Positions 11,796-24,200 of a stretch of 64,000 bases of DNA are shown here, one piece after another. Within the stretch, counting starts at the first letter, position 1, and each line of letters starts with the position of its first letter. The translations under genes and the position numbers were made by a program. The notes below the pieces were generated by a model, which saw only the letters and a program-made list of their open reading frames with translations, ran no database searches and had not been told where the DNA came from. The DNA comes from Calycina herbarum (lineage: Eukaryota; Ascomycota; Leotiomycetes; Helotiales; Pezizellaceae), in the NCBI GenBank assembly GCA_001414485.1, contig LLEY01000016.1:186001-250000 (forward strand), in the 5' to 3' direction.

Positions 11796-13656
11796 ACGTG
11801 GTATACCAGGACCTCGTGATTATCAGGACCTCGTGAATTTTTTCCTACCCCACCACTTTAAAATATAATAAAACTACCATAACATATTAAATTAATTAAA
11901 ACTACTCGGAATCTGATAAACTAGATATATCTACAACTTCTTGACACGTCCGCGCATTATGACCAGTTTTTCTATAAGTGCTACAACGTCGCCGAGTCGT
12001 TTGTCCTTCATCTTCTCCACCCTCCCTAGAGCGCTTGTTGCGTCGAACCTGCTCCTCTGCATTCTTCTAGGCTAATCCGTCCTATACATCCTCTACAGTA
12101 AGTGCACCTCCTTCTTAGACACAGGTATTTTTAGCCCTCCGGCGTTTGCTAAGGGCTTTATTTACTGTTCGAAGTATACAGACCTCAGCTAATAAGAGGG
12201 TCACCTTATAGGCTAATCGCTCTATACCTTTTACTAACGAAGCGATTGTCTAGAAAATAGGTGTTAGCGAGCTTCCTTAGTAACGAGTAATACGATCCTT
12301 AACAAGAGTTGATTACGAAAGAGCTTTAGAAGGGTTACGAGGAGTCTAGGAGACCTAAGGGGTGGCGTCGGCAGAGGGGGGTCCGGTAGGTATAGGAGTC
12401 TGTAACTTAACATTAAGCTTTAAGATCACAGTCTAGGGTTCTAGAGGCACTAGACCAGCTCTATAGAACCCAGCTTTAGCGTTTTAGGTTATTATTAACT
12501 AGTTATAGGCTATGTAAAACGTAAGAAAGAACTCGACCTTGGTGATGTGGTTTATATAAGCCTTAATAAAAGTCTCGATTTAACGCCCGTACATGCGTTT
12601 AAGAACACTAAAACACCCAACGTCGAGTGGCTGGGTTAGATGAGACGAATAAGGAGGTAGGCAAAGAGTAATAATGTTGTATAACTTGTAATACTCTTGG
12701 AATGCTGCCGATTCATAACTCTTATGCCTATCTAGAACTAACATTCGATATAGCCCTTTTGTATAACCACGAGTATGCTTATCGAAGTATTCTAGCCATT
12801 CCAAGCCCGTCTTATTGTTGGTCCATCTATTGCTAGTTGGTTTAATAACCTAGTTGTTAGGAAGACCGCCCTTAGTGTACTAACTAGCAAGGTGATTTTT
12901 CTCTTGAACTACTAAGAATAGAGGGATGCTTAAACCCTCTCTATTAATATAGACAATTACTATAGCCCATTCCCGATTACCTGGCTGGACAGCCTTGCCT
13001 CTGCCACGTCGATCAGCGCGTGTAACAACCATTCTAGCGTAGATAACACCTATTATAAAACCAGTCTCGTTAAAGTTATAGAAATCGCAGTCTTGGATCC
13101 TATATTTCGCCTGTATATTCTCTACTAGTCGAAACCACGCGCTAATTAGCTTAGGATCTTCGCACAAGGCCCTTTAGAAATCGTAAACGCGATTAAAACG
13201 CGTCTTTAGTTCTAGACGTCGTTATATAAATCGTTGTGCCTAGTTCTTTCTGACGCGTTGTCCTCTACGCGACTCGAGTATATAATTTGCTATATCTTCT
13301 ACACCACCTAGCCGGGGCGCAAATCCTCTCGTATCTAGATCAAGTATATTTTGAATAATCACCTCCTCTTCTATTATAGTTATTTTATGATTTGCTAGCC
13401 GGTGTTCGCTAAGAGTAGTTCGACCAGCCATTCTATCGGTAAGTGTAGAATAAGGGACTCTGTATAGCTTCGCAGCTTTACTACGGTTTATTCGTTTAGA
13501 TGATCGAATAGCTTCGATAGCTAGGATAATTCGAGCTTCTTGGGTTTGAGATTCCATTAGGTAGTTGTTGAGAAAACGCGTGTTAAAGTTGGAGGTAGTG
13601 GGGTAGGGAAAAAATTCACGAGGTCCTGATAATCACGAGGTCCTGGTATACCACGT
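11796..13656 (-). mobile_element. 1,861-bp pogo/Fot1-like DNA transposon inserted in the MITE
   Basis: Terminal inverted repeats are identical over the first 50 bases (ACGTGGTATACCAGGACC...), flanked by TA at 11794-11795 and 13657-13658. Within each TIR the 12-mer AGGACCTCGTGA occurs twice with 17-base spacing. Size (Fot1 is about 1.9 kb), TA target duplication and the encoded DDE transposase agree on a Fot1/pogo element. It lies inside the outer MITE, so it inserted later. Confidence 0.88.
11902..13557 (-). pseudogene. Fot1/pogo transposase, inactivated by stop codons
   Basis: One frame of 552 codons runs from an ATG at 13557 to a terminal TAG at 11902-11904 without any frameshift, but is broken by many TAA/TAG codons. 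Domain order is complete: N-terminal psq-type helix-turn-helix (SKAAKLYRVPYSTLTDR), a CENP-B-like segment (LDLDTRGFAPRL), the DDE core, and a C-terminal zinc knuckle. The first catalytic position reads NFNETGF where the family has NFDETGF, and the knuckle's second Cys reads Tyr (CSTYRKTGHNARTC). Those changes and the stops at expected Trp or Gln positions are all C-to-T or G-to-A transitions, the RIP pattern. LVLDRH and QPLDVGCF keep the second and third Asp. Not functional. Confidence 0.88.
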
Positions 13657-13935
13657 TATATGTAAATAATATTAGAAATCTTAGATACTAACTAATTATA
13701 ATAGCTAAGTTATTAAAGAAATTAAAAAAAATCTATGAATACAGGGGTAATTTTAAGCGAATCGTTAGTTATAGCTAGTAAGCGTTTAAAAATTTCAATA
13801 TTACTTATTTATATAGTAATAAAGTAGATTTTTTAATTTTATTAATTTTTATTAAGAATTACAGATCTTTACTAGGGTTGCACAGACCTTTTTTGTATGT
13901 ATTTTTAGTGATCGACTCGCTGATAAACCACGTTA

Positions 13936-14324
13936 TATAGTAATAAAGATACTATTAGCTAGTTAGTATTTAAAGAGTTAATTCTTAATTCGCTATCTTC
14001 GTTTTAAATATAATTAAACTAAAGATTCTTAGACCCTTATAAAAATACGCTCTAATCTCTTATAGAATAAGCGTTATACTTAATCTTACTTCTAAAACGT
14101 AATAAAGAAAAAACGTGACGAGGGCTATTTTTTACTAAGAAGTCGATTTTAAGATAAGTACATCGCATTTTCGAAAATTTTTCTAAGATATATTTAAATA
14201 ATAAATAGAGATCAGATGAAACTTTTCTTCTTCGCGAAACTTTTAAGTGAATTATCTGGGAGGTGAAGATAGTAAGAAGACTAACACGCGACGAGTCTAG
14301 AGAAGGTGGAGTCTGCGATTCATC
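13936..14324. other. AT-rich flank of the nested transposon block
   Basis: Very AT-rich sequence with no open frame of note. It matches in composition the flank at about 11,550-11,655 on the other side, suggesting that the MITE itself inserted into older degraded repeat DNA. Confidence 0.4.
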
Positions 14325-14368
14325 TAGCTTACTTGTAGCTTACTTGTAGCTTACCTGTAGCTTACCCA
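14325..14368. repeat. 11-bp tandem repeat, four copies
   Basis: The unit TAGCTTACTTG is repeated four times with one base change in the last copies. The GCTTAC core recurs at 8.6, 46.6 and 47.2 kb in this window. Confidence 0.85.
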
Positions 14369-15002
14369 CCCCGCTCAATATCCATTCCAACCCCAAAAAT
14401 CAAAATTTGGAGTAGCTTACAAGGTTTGTGAAGTTTGGGGCATAAGAAATCCGTTACCCCCTGACAAGTGTTTTGCTCTGCCGTCTTATTTCTTGCTGCT
14501 TGTTCATTCTGCTATGGGTTTTATAGCGATCGAGCTGGCGAAAGTAGGGAGGTAAAGACAGAATGTGGAATCTGGATACGGTAAATTCAGGGCTGTCACC
14601 ATACACTTCGACAACGCATCATCCCAAGAACACTACCTTCTCTACCATCAGCATGGAGAAGATGGTGAAGGTACTGCATCGATACGCTTATGAAGAAGAC
14701 GAGGGCTTGGAGAGAGGAGCGTAACATTAAAGACAGTAAACTAATAATATTTTTGGTCTTGGTGATAAGAAGTAGGTTATACCACGTTAGATCTCCCCCA
14801 TGGTGTGTATATAAATGTCAAATCCCCAGTCCAAAAACAATGCACATCAACGCCCGATACCCGTCTCGATCCAATTCCCAACAAACAAGCTAGCCAGCTT
14901 CAGACCAGCTCAAGAACCCCAAACCCGAACCAGCGTCAAGTATGAAAGGCTCAATTACCACTACCTCTTTCCATCTACCTGTCTGTCACTCAACGACCTC
15001 AC
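14369..15002. other. Intergenic region
   Basis: No supported gene. It forms the downstream flank of the minus-strand four-TM gene; short frames here have no motifs. Confidence 0.45.
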
Positions 15003-15744
15003 TCAAGACATGGCAGGACTCCCCTTTCTCTCCCTGTTTTCCTCGTCTCTGACCGCGTTCGTCTTACTCGCCTTCTGTGCAAACATCCCAACAACAACAG
15101 TAGACAAAACAATAACCTCCAAAGGAATCATCATAACCATAAGATACAATCCCGTCTTACTCTCCTTACACAAACTGCCCCAATGAGGTTTCATACCCAT
15201 ATCAATGGCACTCCATTGGCAAGACCAACTTTGTAACGAGGAGGTGGTAGTTGAGGTATTGACACCGTAGAAGAAGGATGTTCCTACTAGTCCGGCGATG
15301 AGAGCGACTGTGGGTGCGAAGAGGGAGAGTATGGATCGAAGGGGGTTTGAGATCTTTGGGATGTTAGCTTGGTTGGAAGGGGAAGGAAGAGGAGGGAATA
15401 CGTACGGTAGAAATAAAGCTGATAGCCAATGAGACAGCGCTGCTAACAATGATAACAGCAGAGCAAGCGACCAGCGCAGTGGTAGGTCTAAGATCGAAAT
15501 CCGTCGGCCATAAAGGAAGGAGGTAATTATCTCCTTGATGGGTATTGTTAAAGGTAGCGAGCGTCTCTGCTGAAGTACCAAGAATCACAACCGAAGATAG
15601 CAAAGCAAGTGCCGTCAAACCCAGACGAACTGAATCCGTGACTTTGACTAGAGGTGATGTGGTGGGTTGTCTGGGGGTATCGAATTCTTCAAAGTCGGAT
15701 TGTACGACTTCGGATTGGAACTGGGGTTTGCTTTCGGTAGACAT
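15003..15744 (-). CDS. Predicted four-transmembrane protein (MARVEL-like topology)
   Basis: Two exons on the minus strand, 15744-15406 and 15353-15003, with a 52-bp intron (GTACGT donor, CTAAC branch, AAAG acceptor) joining AISFIST to ISNPLRS in phase 0; 229 residues. The start is the ATG giving MSTESKPQFQ. Four hydrophobic segments are evident: about residues 40-60 (LGLTALALLSSVVIL), 88-112 (VACSAVIIVSSAVSLAISF), a third after the splice (LFAPTVALIAGLVG) and a fourth near the C-terminus (LYLMVMMIPLEVIVLSTVVV). A loop between the third and fourth carries two Cys (SWSCQW, GSLCKE). The topology resembles fungal MARVEL or related membrane-organising proteins; the sequence gives no function. Confidence 0.65.
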
Positions 15745-16570
15745 GATGACGAAAGAGCTCTGGATATGAAAGAAAGAGGAGGGTATAACTGTAAGGATTG
15801 AATGTGGGAAGATTGGAAAGGACAAGAGAGATTGAAAAGACTATTGGATCAAGAGATAGAAACACGTTCAAGGAAGAGAGAAGAGGAAACGAAACATTCA
15901 AGTACTTCTCCTTTCCCCTTCTATATCACATAGACGCCGACATGGAGACCCGCGATACATAAATAGGAATCGCTCAAGCTACACTACTGTAGTTGTGGAT
16001 GTGGTGCACAGAAAAGAAGGACGATAGTTGGGCCACGCTCGGGCGGTAGCCGCTGCCGATGCGGGTGAGATTCTATTATTTGACTCCTGGTCGCGATACC
16101 CCAGGATATCTTCTCCGTATGCGCTGTGGTGGGGGTTTGATCGATGCCTTTCTGGCCAGTGAGATTTGGAGTGGTATTTTTTGAATGGGCGGAAGATGTG
16201 CGTGGATAGCGAATCAGAGGGGGAGGTTGGGGGCCGGCGCTTTCTTGCATGCTCGCGTAAGATCCCTGAGCGTCTATTTTCTCTTCCCAACGCGAAAACT
16301 TGCACACCCATTTTCTTGAGATCGTCGACACGTTAAGCAGTCATCTTTCTCAAGTGTCGCGATACGGGAACTCTTGTACGGAGTATTGATCTCAGGAGGT
16401 TTGTTTTCTTATACGTTTCGATGGATGACGTTCGGATCCAAATCCGGCCAAGTCACGAATATACCCGGATGGTTCACCAGGTTGGCGGGCTCTGGAAATT
16501 TTGTTCTCCGAAGACGCATGAACGTGTGGGCAAAGCTTTACACCAAGAATTGCTTTAAGTGTTTGAGCCT

Positions 16571-16618
16571 CGAGTATGACTGCCTTGAGTGTCTCGAGTG
16601 TGACTGCCTTGAGTGCCT
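16571..16618. repeat. 24-bp direct repeat, two copies
   Basis: CGAGTATGACTGCCTTGAG... and CGAGTGTGACTGCCTTGAG... are adjacent 24-base copies with two differences. Confidence 0.8.
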
Positions 16619-18300
16619 CGATGGGAAGGAATTGTGGTACAGTTCAAGTGTTACTGTTTGACAAAAACGGCCGGGTAAACACATGAGACACCAGTTTCCC
16701 GTGGTGTTGGTTTCCTGTCGCACACCTCGGAGAGCTTCATATCTTGAGTATTCTTTCTTTGTTTTCGTTCGTTTCCTTTCCATCTGTCTTGCTCGATCTA
16801 GATGTCAAATCATTTCTTGGATGCATCGTTCGTTTATATCGCGTCCAAACCCTGCCGCGGCTGCCGGCCAATGAACCTACTTCGCGTCCATGTCATCAAG
16901 GAAGCCCGGGGATGGAGGGTAAATCAACAAATTCACTTCCGCTCGACCAGTGTCGAGTAATAAGCGTGACCCTGTTTTGTTTCCCACCTGCTATTATTTC
17001 ATCCTTCTCAGCTTGCATCCATCAAGAAGGGACAACCAAATGTGATTTTCTCTTGGCGTTAGAGCAGAACATTTGGACATGCCGAAGAAAATCAAGCCTG
17101 AGAATTGAATATATATAATTTCATGCTTTGCAACTGGTTTATAAATTTTTGAACAAGTAATCTATAATTAACATATCATTTTGTTTGTAAAACCTCTGAG
17201 TGCAGTGTAAATATTCCAACCATATATATAACTCGAACACGACGCACAAGAACCCGGCACAAGAACCCGACGGTGGATAAAATGAACCGTCCACCCACAT
17301 TTCTGTGTTCTTCGATGACTGAAAAATACAACGAGAAGATCCAAAAATGAGGCGGGTATTTCAAAACTGGTAGCTGGGTGGCAAATGCTCGCGTGATGCC
17401 AATGCTGTGGCCATGTAGCTCACAAATTCCCAAAAGGTCCTACAGAAAAAGAAATCAAAGCAACTATTGAAATGATAGAACACAGGAGCACAATTGAATC
17501 CAAAAGATCGCTCGATCCAGTGGTTGACGACCGACACGATGAACTTCTATTTTTAGCCAAGACCTCTAGGGAAGATCTGGAGCAAAAGCAAGCCTTTTCT
17601 CCACCAGAACAAGACCAGTCGGATCTTCCGCACAGCGGCAGAGAAGTCTTATCTTCTCTTTAGTTCTGCCGCTTCTCCCCTCAGCTCTGAAGATGCTCAA
17701 CTGAAGTCTGATCTGAGTTTCGGAGATGGGGGGGGGGGGTCATGAATCACCAACCAGATTCTTGACCGAGTCAGCCCTATATCTTGGGACTTTCAGCTCT
17801 AGAACCCCTCTTCTTTTCCCAAAAATCCGAACTGCCCAGATGGTGGCGCATCTTGCATCACAGTTGAAGCAATTCGCATTCGCGACCACCCGCGGGATGG
17901 GGGTTGAGGGTAGATGCGAGTCACCAATACGAACTTTCCTGCTCTCAGACATCACATCCCATCGTGACAGGCCGGTGTGGCTTCGGTGGACAGAAAGCCA
18001 TTCGCAACCGCCTTTCCATGCTACTGTAGTATCCCCAACTGAGTATACTCTCCTAATTGTCTGTAGACGCACATACATTTTCACAGCCAAACTACCCTTG
18101 CACATGACAGACAATTAAGCGGGGGGGGGGGCAGTACCTAGGTGGATAGATAATCAAGGGACCTTTTCCTGTTTGAGAGCAGCCACGCCATCCTTCCCCC
18201 CTTTGGACGATGACAGCGGGTACTTGAGTACTCGGTGGAGACTAAATTTCAATTATGGAGTTCCCCCACCATCAGGCGGTGTGTCCGTGTGTCCGTGGGC

Positions 18301-18332
18301 CAGAGATGCAGAGATGCAGAGATGCAGAGATG
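18301..18332. repeat. 8-bp tandem repeat, four copies
   Basis: CAGAGATG is repeated four times in a row without change. Confidence 0.9.
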
Positions 18333-19259
18333 GGCCTGACTGCGTGCGACTCCGATAACAACCCACCGCTCGCTTTGCTCAAGCATTGCACCCAGCTCGG
18401 CTTGGAATACCCACCGTCAACGTCGCCTCTTCCTTCTGGCAAGTCCCTAAGGTGATTAATTTACGGCGGAAGTCGTGCCTACGAATTGTTCACCCAAATC
18501 AACGGCCAGCCATGATTGATCATGGAGCGCGAGTTGCTCCTGCAACCACGGCCTTCCTGACCAAAGGGTCCATGGCAATAAAGTTCTTGAGGCGACGTTG
18601 GCACCTTGGCAAGGGGGCAGATGAGCCACCTTGCTTAGCTCCTACCAGGTTTGCATTTCTGGGCCAGAACAACTGATAACAGCCTGCAACTAGACAACTA
18701 GAGATAGCATCGCATCCTACCTTAGATAGCCATCTTCATCTATCCATTGGTCCAACAAGCTCTAAAACAAGGTTGCCCTCCATTACTTCTTCCAAGCGCT
18801 ATACCCTTCTTCATCTCCGTGACCGCGCGGGTCTCTGCTCCAGTGCTCTCACTAGAATTGTACGCTCATACCTCAACGGCCCTTTACTTTAATACTCAAC
18901 CAGCTTGCCACTTCAACTATTTTACCACTCGCTAGCTTTTGCCCTTTTTCACTCCTCTTCTAGCCTCCACCCCCACCTCCACCTCCGCCTCCTCAGCCTC
19001 GATTTCGAATTCACCCGAGCGAGTTCGGCGCATCGCATATCGCATATCGCATCGCTCAAATCAGTGACTTCCCGTGCCTGGTGGTTGGTGTCAGGAGGCC
19101 TTGTCTCGCCCGTTTGCTCTGAGTCGACATTGAAACTTGATTCACATTAGTCCATATTGCTACGCCAGAGGCCGGACTTATCAGCTCGAAGCTCCCTTTA
19201 GTGTCTCTTGTTCGAGCTGATCCAACAAAAAACCCACTCACTGGTCGCGCGACCGAAAA

Positions 19260-20357
19260 ATGCCCAGCAGCGTTACGACCTCAGAACGGTCTTCATCCTT
19301 TACAAACCAAAGCTTCTCCCTCGAAGACCCTACAGATGCTGTTGTGGTAATCGACCGGAGAAATAAGGAAGTTCCTTCGTCGCACGCACATTCACCTCCT
19401 TCGCCAGCTGATAGCGGCATGGCGATCCCCGACCCAAGTCCGTCGTCCAGTCAGTCGGAGCTGAACCGCATCACAAGGAAAATCGAACGAGGGGCTCCTG
19501 GAGATGAGGCTATATTTGATCAGAACAAAAGTCCACAGCAGAAGGAGTTGGCAAAGCGCAAGAGTCAATATTTCGATGGAGCTTTCGCATATATCCGGGA
19601 GCCAGCTTCGTCTGCTCGTGAGCGCATCTCAAGAGAGTCCATGATCATTGCAGATATCAGGACCAATGTTATTGTAAGTATAACTGCGTCTCATCTTCGA
19701 AATAAACATTCACTGATTTCATCTTAGATTCAAGATGAATATGCATTTATAACAGAGCTTTCTTACAGCTTGTCCGCCCGTTATCAGCGACCCGAGTCCT
19801 CGATACTCGTTACCGTTGCGCATTCTGCATGCTTACTATTCGGGGGTTCCTTTGATCCAGCATATACAATGAGTATCACGGCCTTGACCTCACAAGTGCA
19901 GCCCGTTACAAATAAGAGAAACTCAGCATTGATCGCAAAGGCAATGGAAGATAGTCTAGGTGTCGCTCCTAACCGAGGTGTTATCAACTTCGTCCCGATT
20001 GCGGAAGAGAACCTCTCCACCAACGGCAAAACGGTCGCAGGCGAGATTGATGATTTGGAAAAGGAGACCGCGGAAGAGACCAGCATCACAAGGGGATTAT
20101 CCGTTCGGGTTGGCTCAAAGAGTTCAAGAAGACAGAGCATGAAGGAACTTAAGAAGAAGAGATCCGCTGCGCAGCTTCCAACCCATGATGAGCAGTTGAC
20201 GCCCCCCCTCAGCGCCTGCGAAACCAACCCCAAATCACCACCGCTTCCGAAAATGCCTGCGGTCCCAAACGAGAAGAGCTTCACCGATCGAAAGGCGGAG
20301 AAGGTTCAGAAGATGGGACGAAGGAAGAGTTTCATTTCCACAATATTTGGAAAGTGA
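19260..20357 (+). CDS. MIF/tautomerase-domain protein with disordered flanks
   Basis: Exons 19260-19673 and 19728-20357 around a 54-bp intron (GTAAGT...TTAG); 347 residues. The first ~125 residues are Ser/Pro-rich and likely disordered. The middle, residues ~130-245, reads as a macrophage migration inhibitory factor domain: RTNVI then EYAFITELSYSLSARY, VTVAHSACLLFGGSFDPAY, ITALTSQVQPVTNKRNSALI, GVAPNRGVINFVPI and a final NGKTV. The C-terminal ~100 residues are basic and Ser/Lys-rich (SSRRQSMKELKKKRSA), ending in FISTIFGK. MIF-family tautomerases use the Pro exposed after removal of the initiator Met. Here the equivalent strand is internal and has no Pro at that point, so classical tautomerase activity is unlikely. 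Role unknown. Confidence 0.82.
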
Positions 20358-21279
20358 TGTATTATTCGCATCGGTATCACGCTGAAATTAATCCCAAGTG
20401 TGGTATATACTAGGGGGTGGTGTTGAATAAATCCTTGGTGGAATTGGGGGAATTCATTATTCTGCATCTGCATCTGCCGAATTGTTTTCCCCCTGCATAT
20501 GTTTTTTCCTTGACTGCATAGCGTTGGAGTTTGGGATAAGGAGCGCTTTGACTAGGTCGGTTCGGGGGGGAGTTGAAGTTGGACAACACATACATAACAG
20601 CTGTATCTATCGTTCATGGGAGTTTGGGTACGGGCGGTTGCAGGCGCATGGCGGATGGATAATATGATTAATGGGGGGAGAGGACTTCGGGTATGATGAA
20701 TAAGGGGATCATATGACTAGCTATCAGGTCCCTCTTCGTGTGTATTGATGAAACGAAGTGCAATGATACAGATCTTATTGAGTGCAGAATCAGGGCAGGT
20801 TCCTTGCAGTTTGTGAGGCATATCTCTTTGTCATTGGTATCACCCTTTTCATTTGTATTCCAGGGGTAGCGGGATGCAGGATGCAAGTCGGCAGATGCAT
20901 TGGTGATCGGTAATATTTATATATTGTTTGCGTCATTTATTTAATATGTTGGTTTCTCTATCAAGAGATAGTCCCTAGCTCGTGGCGTTTGTAGAGTTGG
21001 AAGATATTGCATGGAAAGTTGACATGGGATCAACTAGGTTGGAGGGATCATCAGAATATTCTCTGAAAAATGGAACGGAATGAGATCAGACTATTCGGAT
21101 TTTTTTAGCCTTACGAACATCTAAAATCCAGTCTATCCCTGTAAATCTAGAAATATGGAGCGGCAAATTCTCGGCAAAAATTCTAGGTACAATTTCAAGC
21201 TCAACCTCCAAGGCTACAAAAAATATACACACATCTACCCCACCAAACAACACCACGCAGCCTTGCCATTCCAACCACA
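20358..21279. other. Intergenic region
   Basis: 3' flank of the MIF-domain gene and promoter side of dis3. No supported gene. Confidence 0.5.
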
Positions 21280-24200
21280 ATGACGAGTCTCAAACGATCA
21301 CTGGCTTCCGACCCCTACGCCTCGAATATCTCAAGTAAAGTCTATGTCCGATCAACAAAAGCCGGGAAAGTCCAGAAGATCGTTCGCGAATTGTATTTGC
21401 GACAAGATATTCCTTGCTCGTCCAAGCTATGTACCGAATGTCTGAAGAATGCGCCTAGAGACGCGAGTGGAGTTTGTATGTCCTCCCACTCCTCAATATT
21501 AGATCGGGAGTAAGAAATTAATGTGCTGGCATTGTAGTAGCACCATTCGTCCTCTCCGCGAAGCCTGCGGGCACGAAGAAATACACACAAGGACACTACC
21601 TCGTCCCCGATACCAACGCCCTCCTCAACGCGCTCGACCTCTTCGAACAGAAATCCGCCTTTTACGATGTCATTATCCTGCAAACCGTCCTGGAGGAGCT
21701 GCGCAATCGATCGATACCGCTTTATAATCGCCTCATTGGGTTGACGAAGAGTGAGGAGAAGAGATTTCATGTCTTTTTCAATGATTTTAGACTAGAGACA
21801 TATGTTACGAGGGGGGTGGGGGAGAGTATCAATGATCGGAATGATCGCGCAGTTAGGAGGGCCGTGAAGTGGTATGCTGAGCATCTTGCGCAGGCTGTGA
21901 AGGCTGCGGGGGGGAAGCCGAATCAGGTCCCCGCGGTGGTGATGTTGAGTGATGACAGGGAGAATTTGAAGAAGGCGAAGAAGGATGGGATCGATTCTTG
22001 TTCGCTCAAGGAGTATGTGGGTGGATTGGAGAATGCGGAACATTTGCTGGATATGATTTCTGTGGTGAAGGAAGGGAGAGAGGTTAAGGACGCGAAACTG
22101 GCACAGAAGGTTCATAAGGATTATCTCTCGGTGTCGAAGATGACGACGGGAGTCAAGAATGGGACTTTGCATCAGGGGATTTTCAACGTCACGCCGTATA
22201 ACTACCTGGTGGGTTCGATAAAGGTTCCTGCTTTCGATAAACCACTCATGATTTTGGGGAGGGAGAGTATGAACAGAGCTGTACACGGAGACGTAGTTGT
22301 CGTGGAGGTTTTACCAAAGGACCAATGGAAGGAGGCGTCAACCAAGATCATCGAAGAGGAGAATGTCAACAAGGATGAAAATGCGGACGCGGAAGATGGA
22401 GAAGCTGTGGCTACGAAAAGAGAGCAAAGAGCGCTACAGGAGGAAGTCAAGAGAGTTCACAGCAAAACCTCCGAGGGCCGAGCGCAACCTACAGCAAAAG
22501 TAGTTGGGGTTATAAAGCGAAATTGGAGACAGTGTGTTGGGCATATCGAAGAATCATCTGTCAGCAAGTCCGGAAAGCTACAGATGGTATTCTTGATTCC
22601 CATGGACAAGAAGATACCCAAAATTCGTGTCAGAACAAGACAAGCAGCAGAGATTGTTGGGAAGCGTGTTGTGGTCACTATCGATTCGTGGGATGTAGAG
22701 TCTCGATATCCTGTTGGCCATTTTGTCCGGTCGCTTGGTGATGTGGAAAACAAGGCCGCCGAAACTGAGGCCTTACTCCTGGAGTATGATGTTCAATATC
22801 GGCCGTTTCCAAAGGCCGTTCTCGATTGTCTACCAAAGGAAGGTCATGACTGGATAGTACCACCAAGTACCGATGACCCTGGATGGAAAGATAGGAGAGA
22901 TCTTCGACATCTTCAAATATGCAGTATTGATCCTATCGGATGCCAGGATATTGATGACGCCTTACACGCTCGCCCATTACCGAATGGCAACTACGAGGTC
23001 GGTGTTCATATTGCAGATGTGTCACATTTCGTCAAACCAAATAACGCAATGGACGCAGAGGCTAGCATACGAGGAACAACTGTTTACCTCGTTGACAAGC
23101 GTATTGACATGTTGCCAATGCTCCTTGGTACAAATCTTTGCTCTCTGAAACCATATGTTGAGCGCTATGCATTTTCAGCTATTTGGGAAATCACACCTGA
23201 TGCTGAAATTGTCAAGTCCGACTTCACCAAATCGGTCATCAAATCGAGAGAGGCGTTCAGTTACGAGCAAGCCCAACTCCGTGTGGACGATCAATCACAA
23301 CAAGACGAGCTTACCCTTGCTATGCGGACACTACTTATGCTATCGAGGAAGTTCAAGCAAAAGCGTATGGATGCCGGAGCTTTGAGTCTTTCTTCTCCAG
23401 AAGTCAGAGTAGAGATGGAATCCGAGACTTCGGATCCCATTGATATCAAGACGAAAAAGCATCTCGATACCATGTCGTTGGTCGAAGAGTTCATGTTGTT
23501 AGCCAATACCAGTGTAGCCGCCAAAATCTACTCTGCATTCCCCCAAACCGCAATGCTCCGTCGACACGGTGCTCCGCCAAAGACGAATTTCGAAGAGCTC
23601 GCCCTCCAATTAAAAACCAAACGTGGACTCGAACTAAGCGTAGATTCCTCAAAAGCCCTCGCCGACTCATTAGACACATGTGTCGACCCCAACGAACCCT
23701 TCTTCAACACCCTCGTCCGAATCATGGCAACAAGATGCATGATGGCGGCCGAATATTTCTGCTCCGGCACCCAAGCCTACCCCGAATTCCGCCATTACGG
23801 TCTAGCATCCGAGATCTACACCCATTTCACCTCTCCCATCCGTCGGTACGCCGATCTAGTAGCCCATCGTCAACTGGCCGCTGCCATAGACTACGAACCC
23901 ATCCACGCTGCCGTGCGCTCAAAGGGAAAACTCGAAGCAGTTTGTAAGAATATCAACATCCGCCATCGCAACGCGCAACTCGCTGGTCGCGCTTCGATTG
24001 AATATTACGTCGGACAAGCGCTCAAGGGACGCATTGTGGAGGAGGAGGGCTTCGTCATGAAGGTTTTTAGCAATGGGTTTGTGGTTTTTGTGCCGAGGTT
24101 TGGGATTGAGAGTTTGATCCGTCTGAGGGATCTTGCGGATCCGGAACCGGAGGGGGTCTTTGATGCCGAGGAGTATGTGCTTGAGACTAAGGGGAGTAGG

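Larger units (their letters stand above)
11657..13933. mobile_element. 414-bp MITE with long TIRs, split by a nested transposon
   Basis: The outer element is flanked by TA on both sides (11655-11656 and 13934-13935). Its ends are inverted copies of each other over at least 115 bases, both starting ACGTGGTTTATCAGCGAG and running through AGATCTGTAATTC and AATTAATAAAATT to TTATTACTATA. Without the inner element and one TA it would be about 414 bp and has no coding capacity, so it is a miniature inverted-repeat element of the TA-duplicating Tc1/mariner/pogo type. The left end carries two copies of ATCAGCGAGTCGATC 17 bases apart; the right end has one. Confidence 0.8.
15745..19259. other. Long intergenic region with simple repeats
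   Basis: About 3.5 kb without a supported gene. It contains a 24-bp duplication at 16571-16618, poly-G runs near 17,727 and 18,120, and an 8-bp repeat at 18301-18332. The last 500 bases are pyrimidine-rich, as in a long 5' leader or core promoter of the MIF-domain gene. Frames of 60-130 codons overlap on both strands without motifs. Confidence 0.45.

Noticed and set aside
15003..15581. 192-codon frame overlapping the four-TM gene in its intron region
   Set aside because: It reads through the intron in the alternative frame; the spliced two-exon model with GTACGT...CTAAC...AG explains the coding signal better.
17727..18133. Poly-G runs of 10-12 bases
   Set aside because: Homopolymers with no structure around them; possibly length-variable but not informative.
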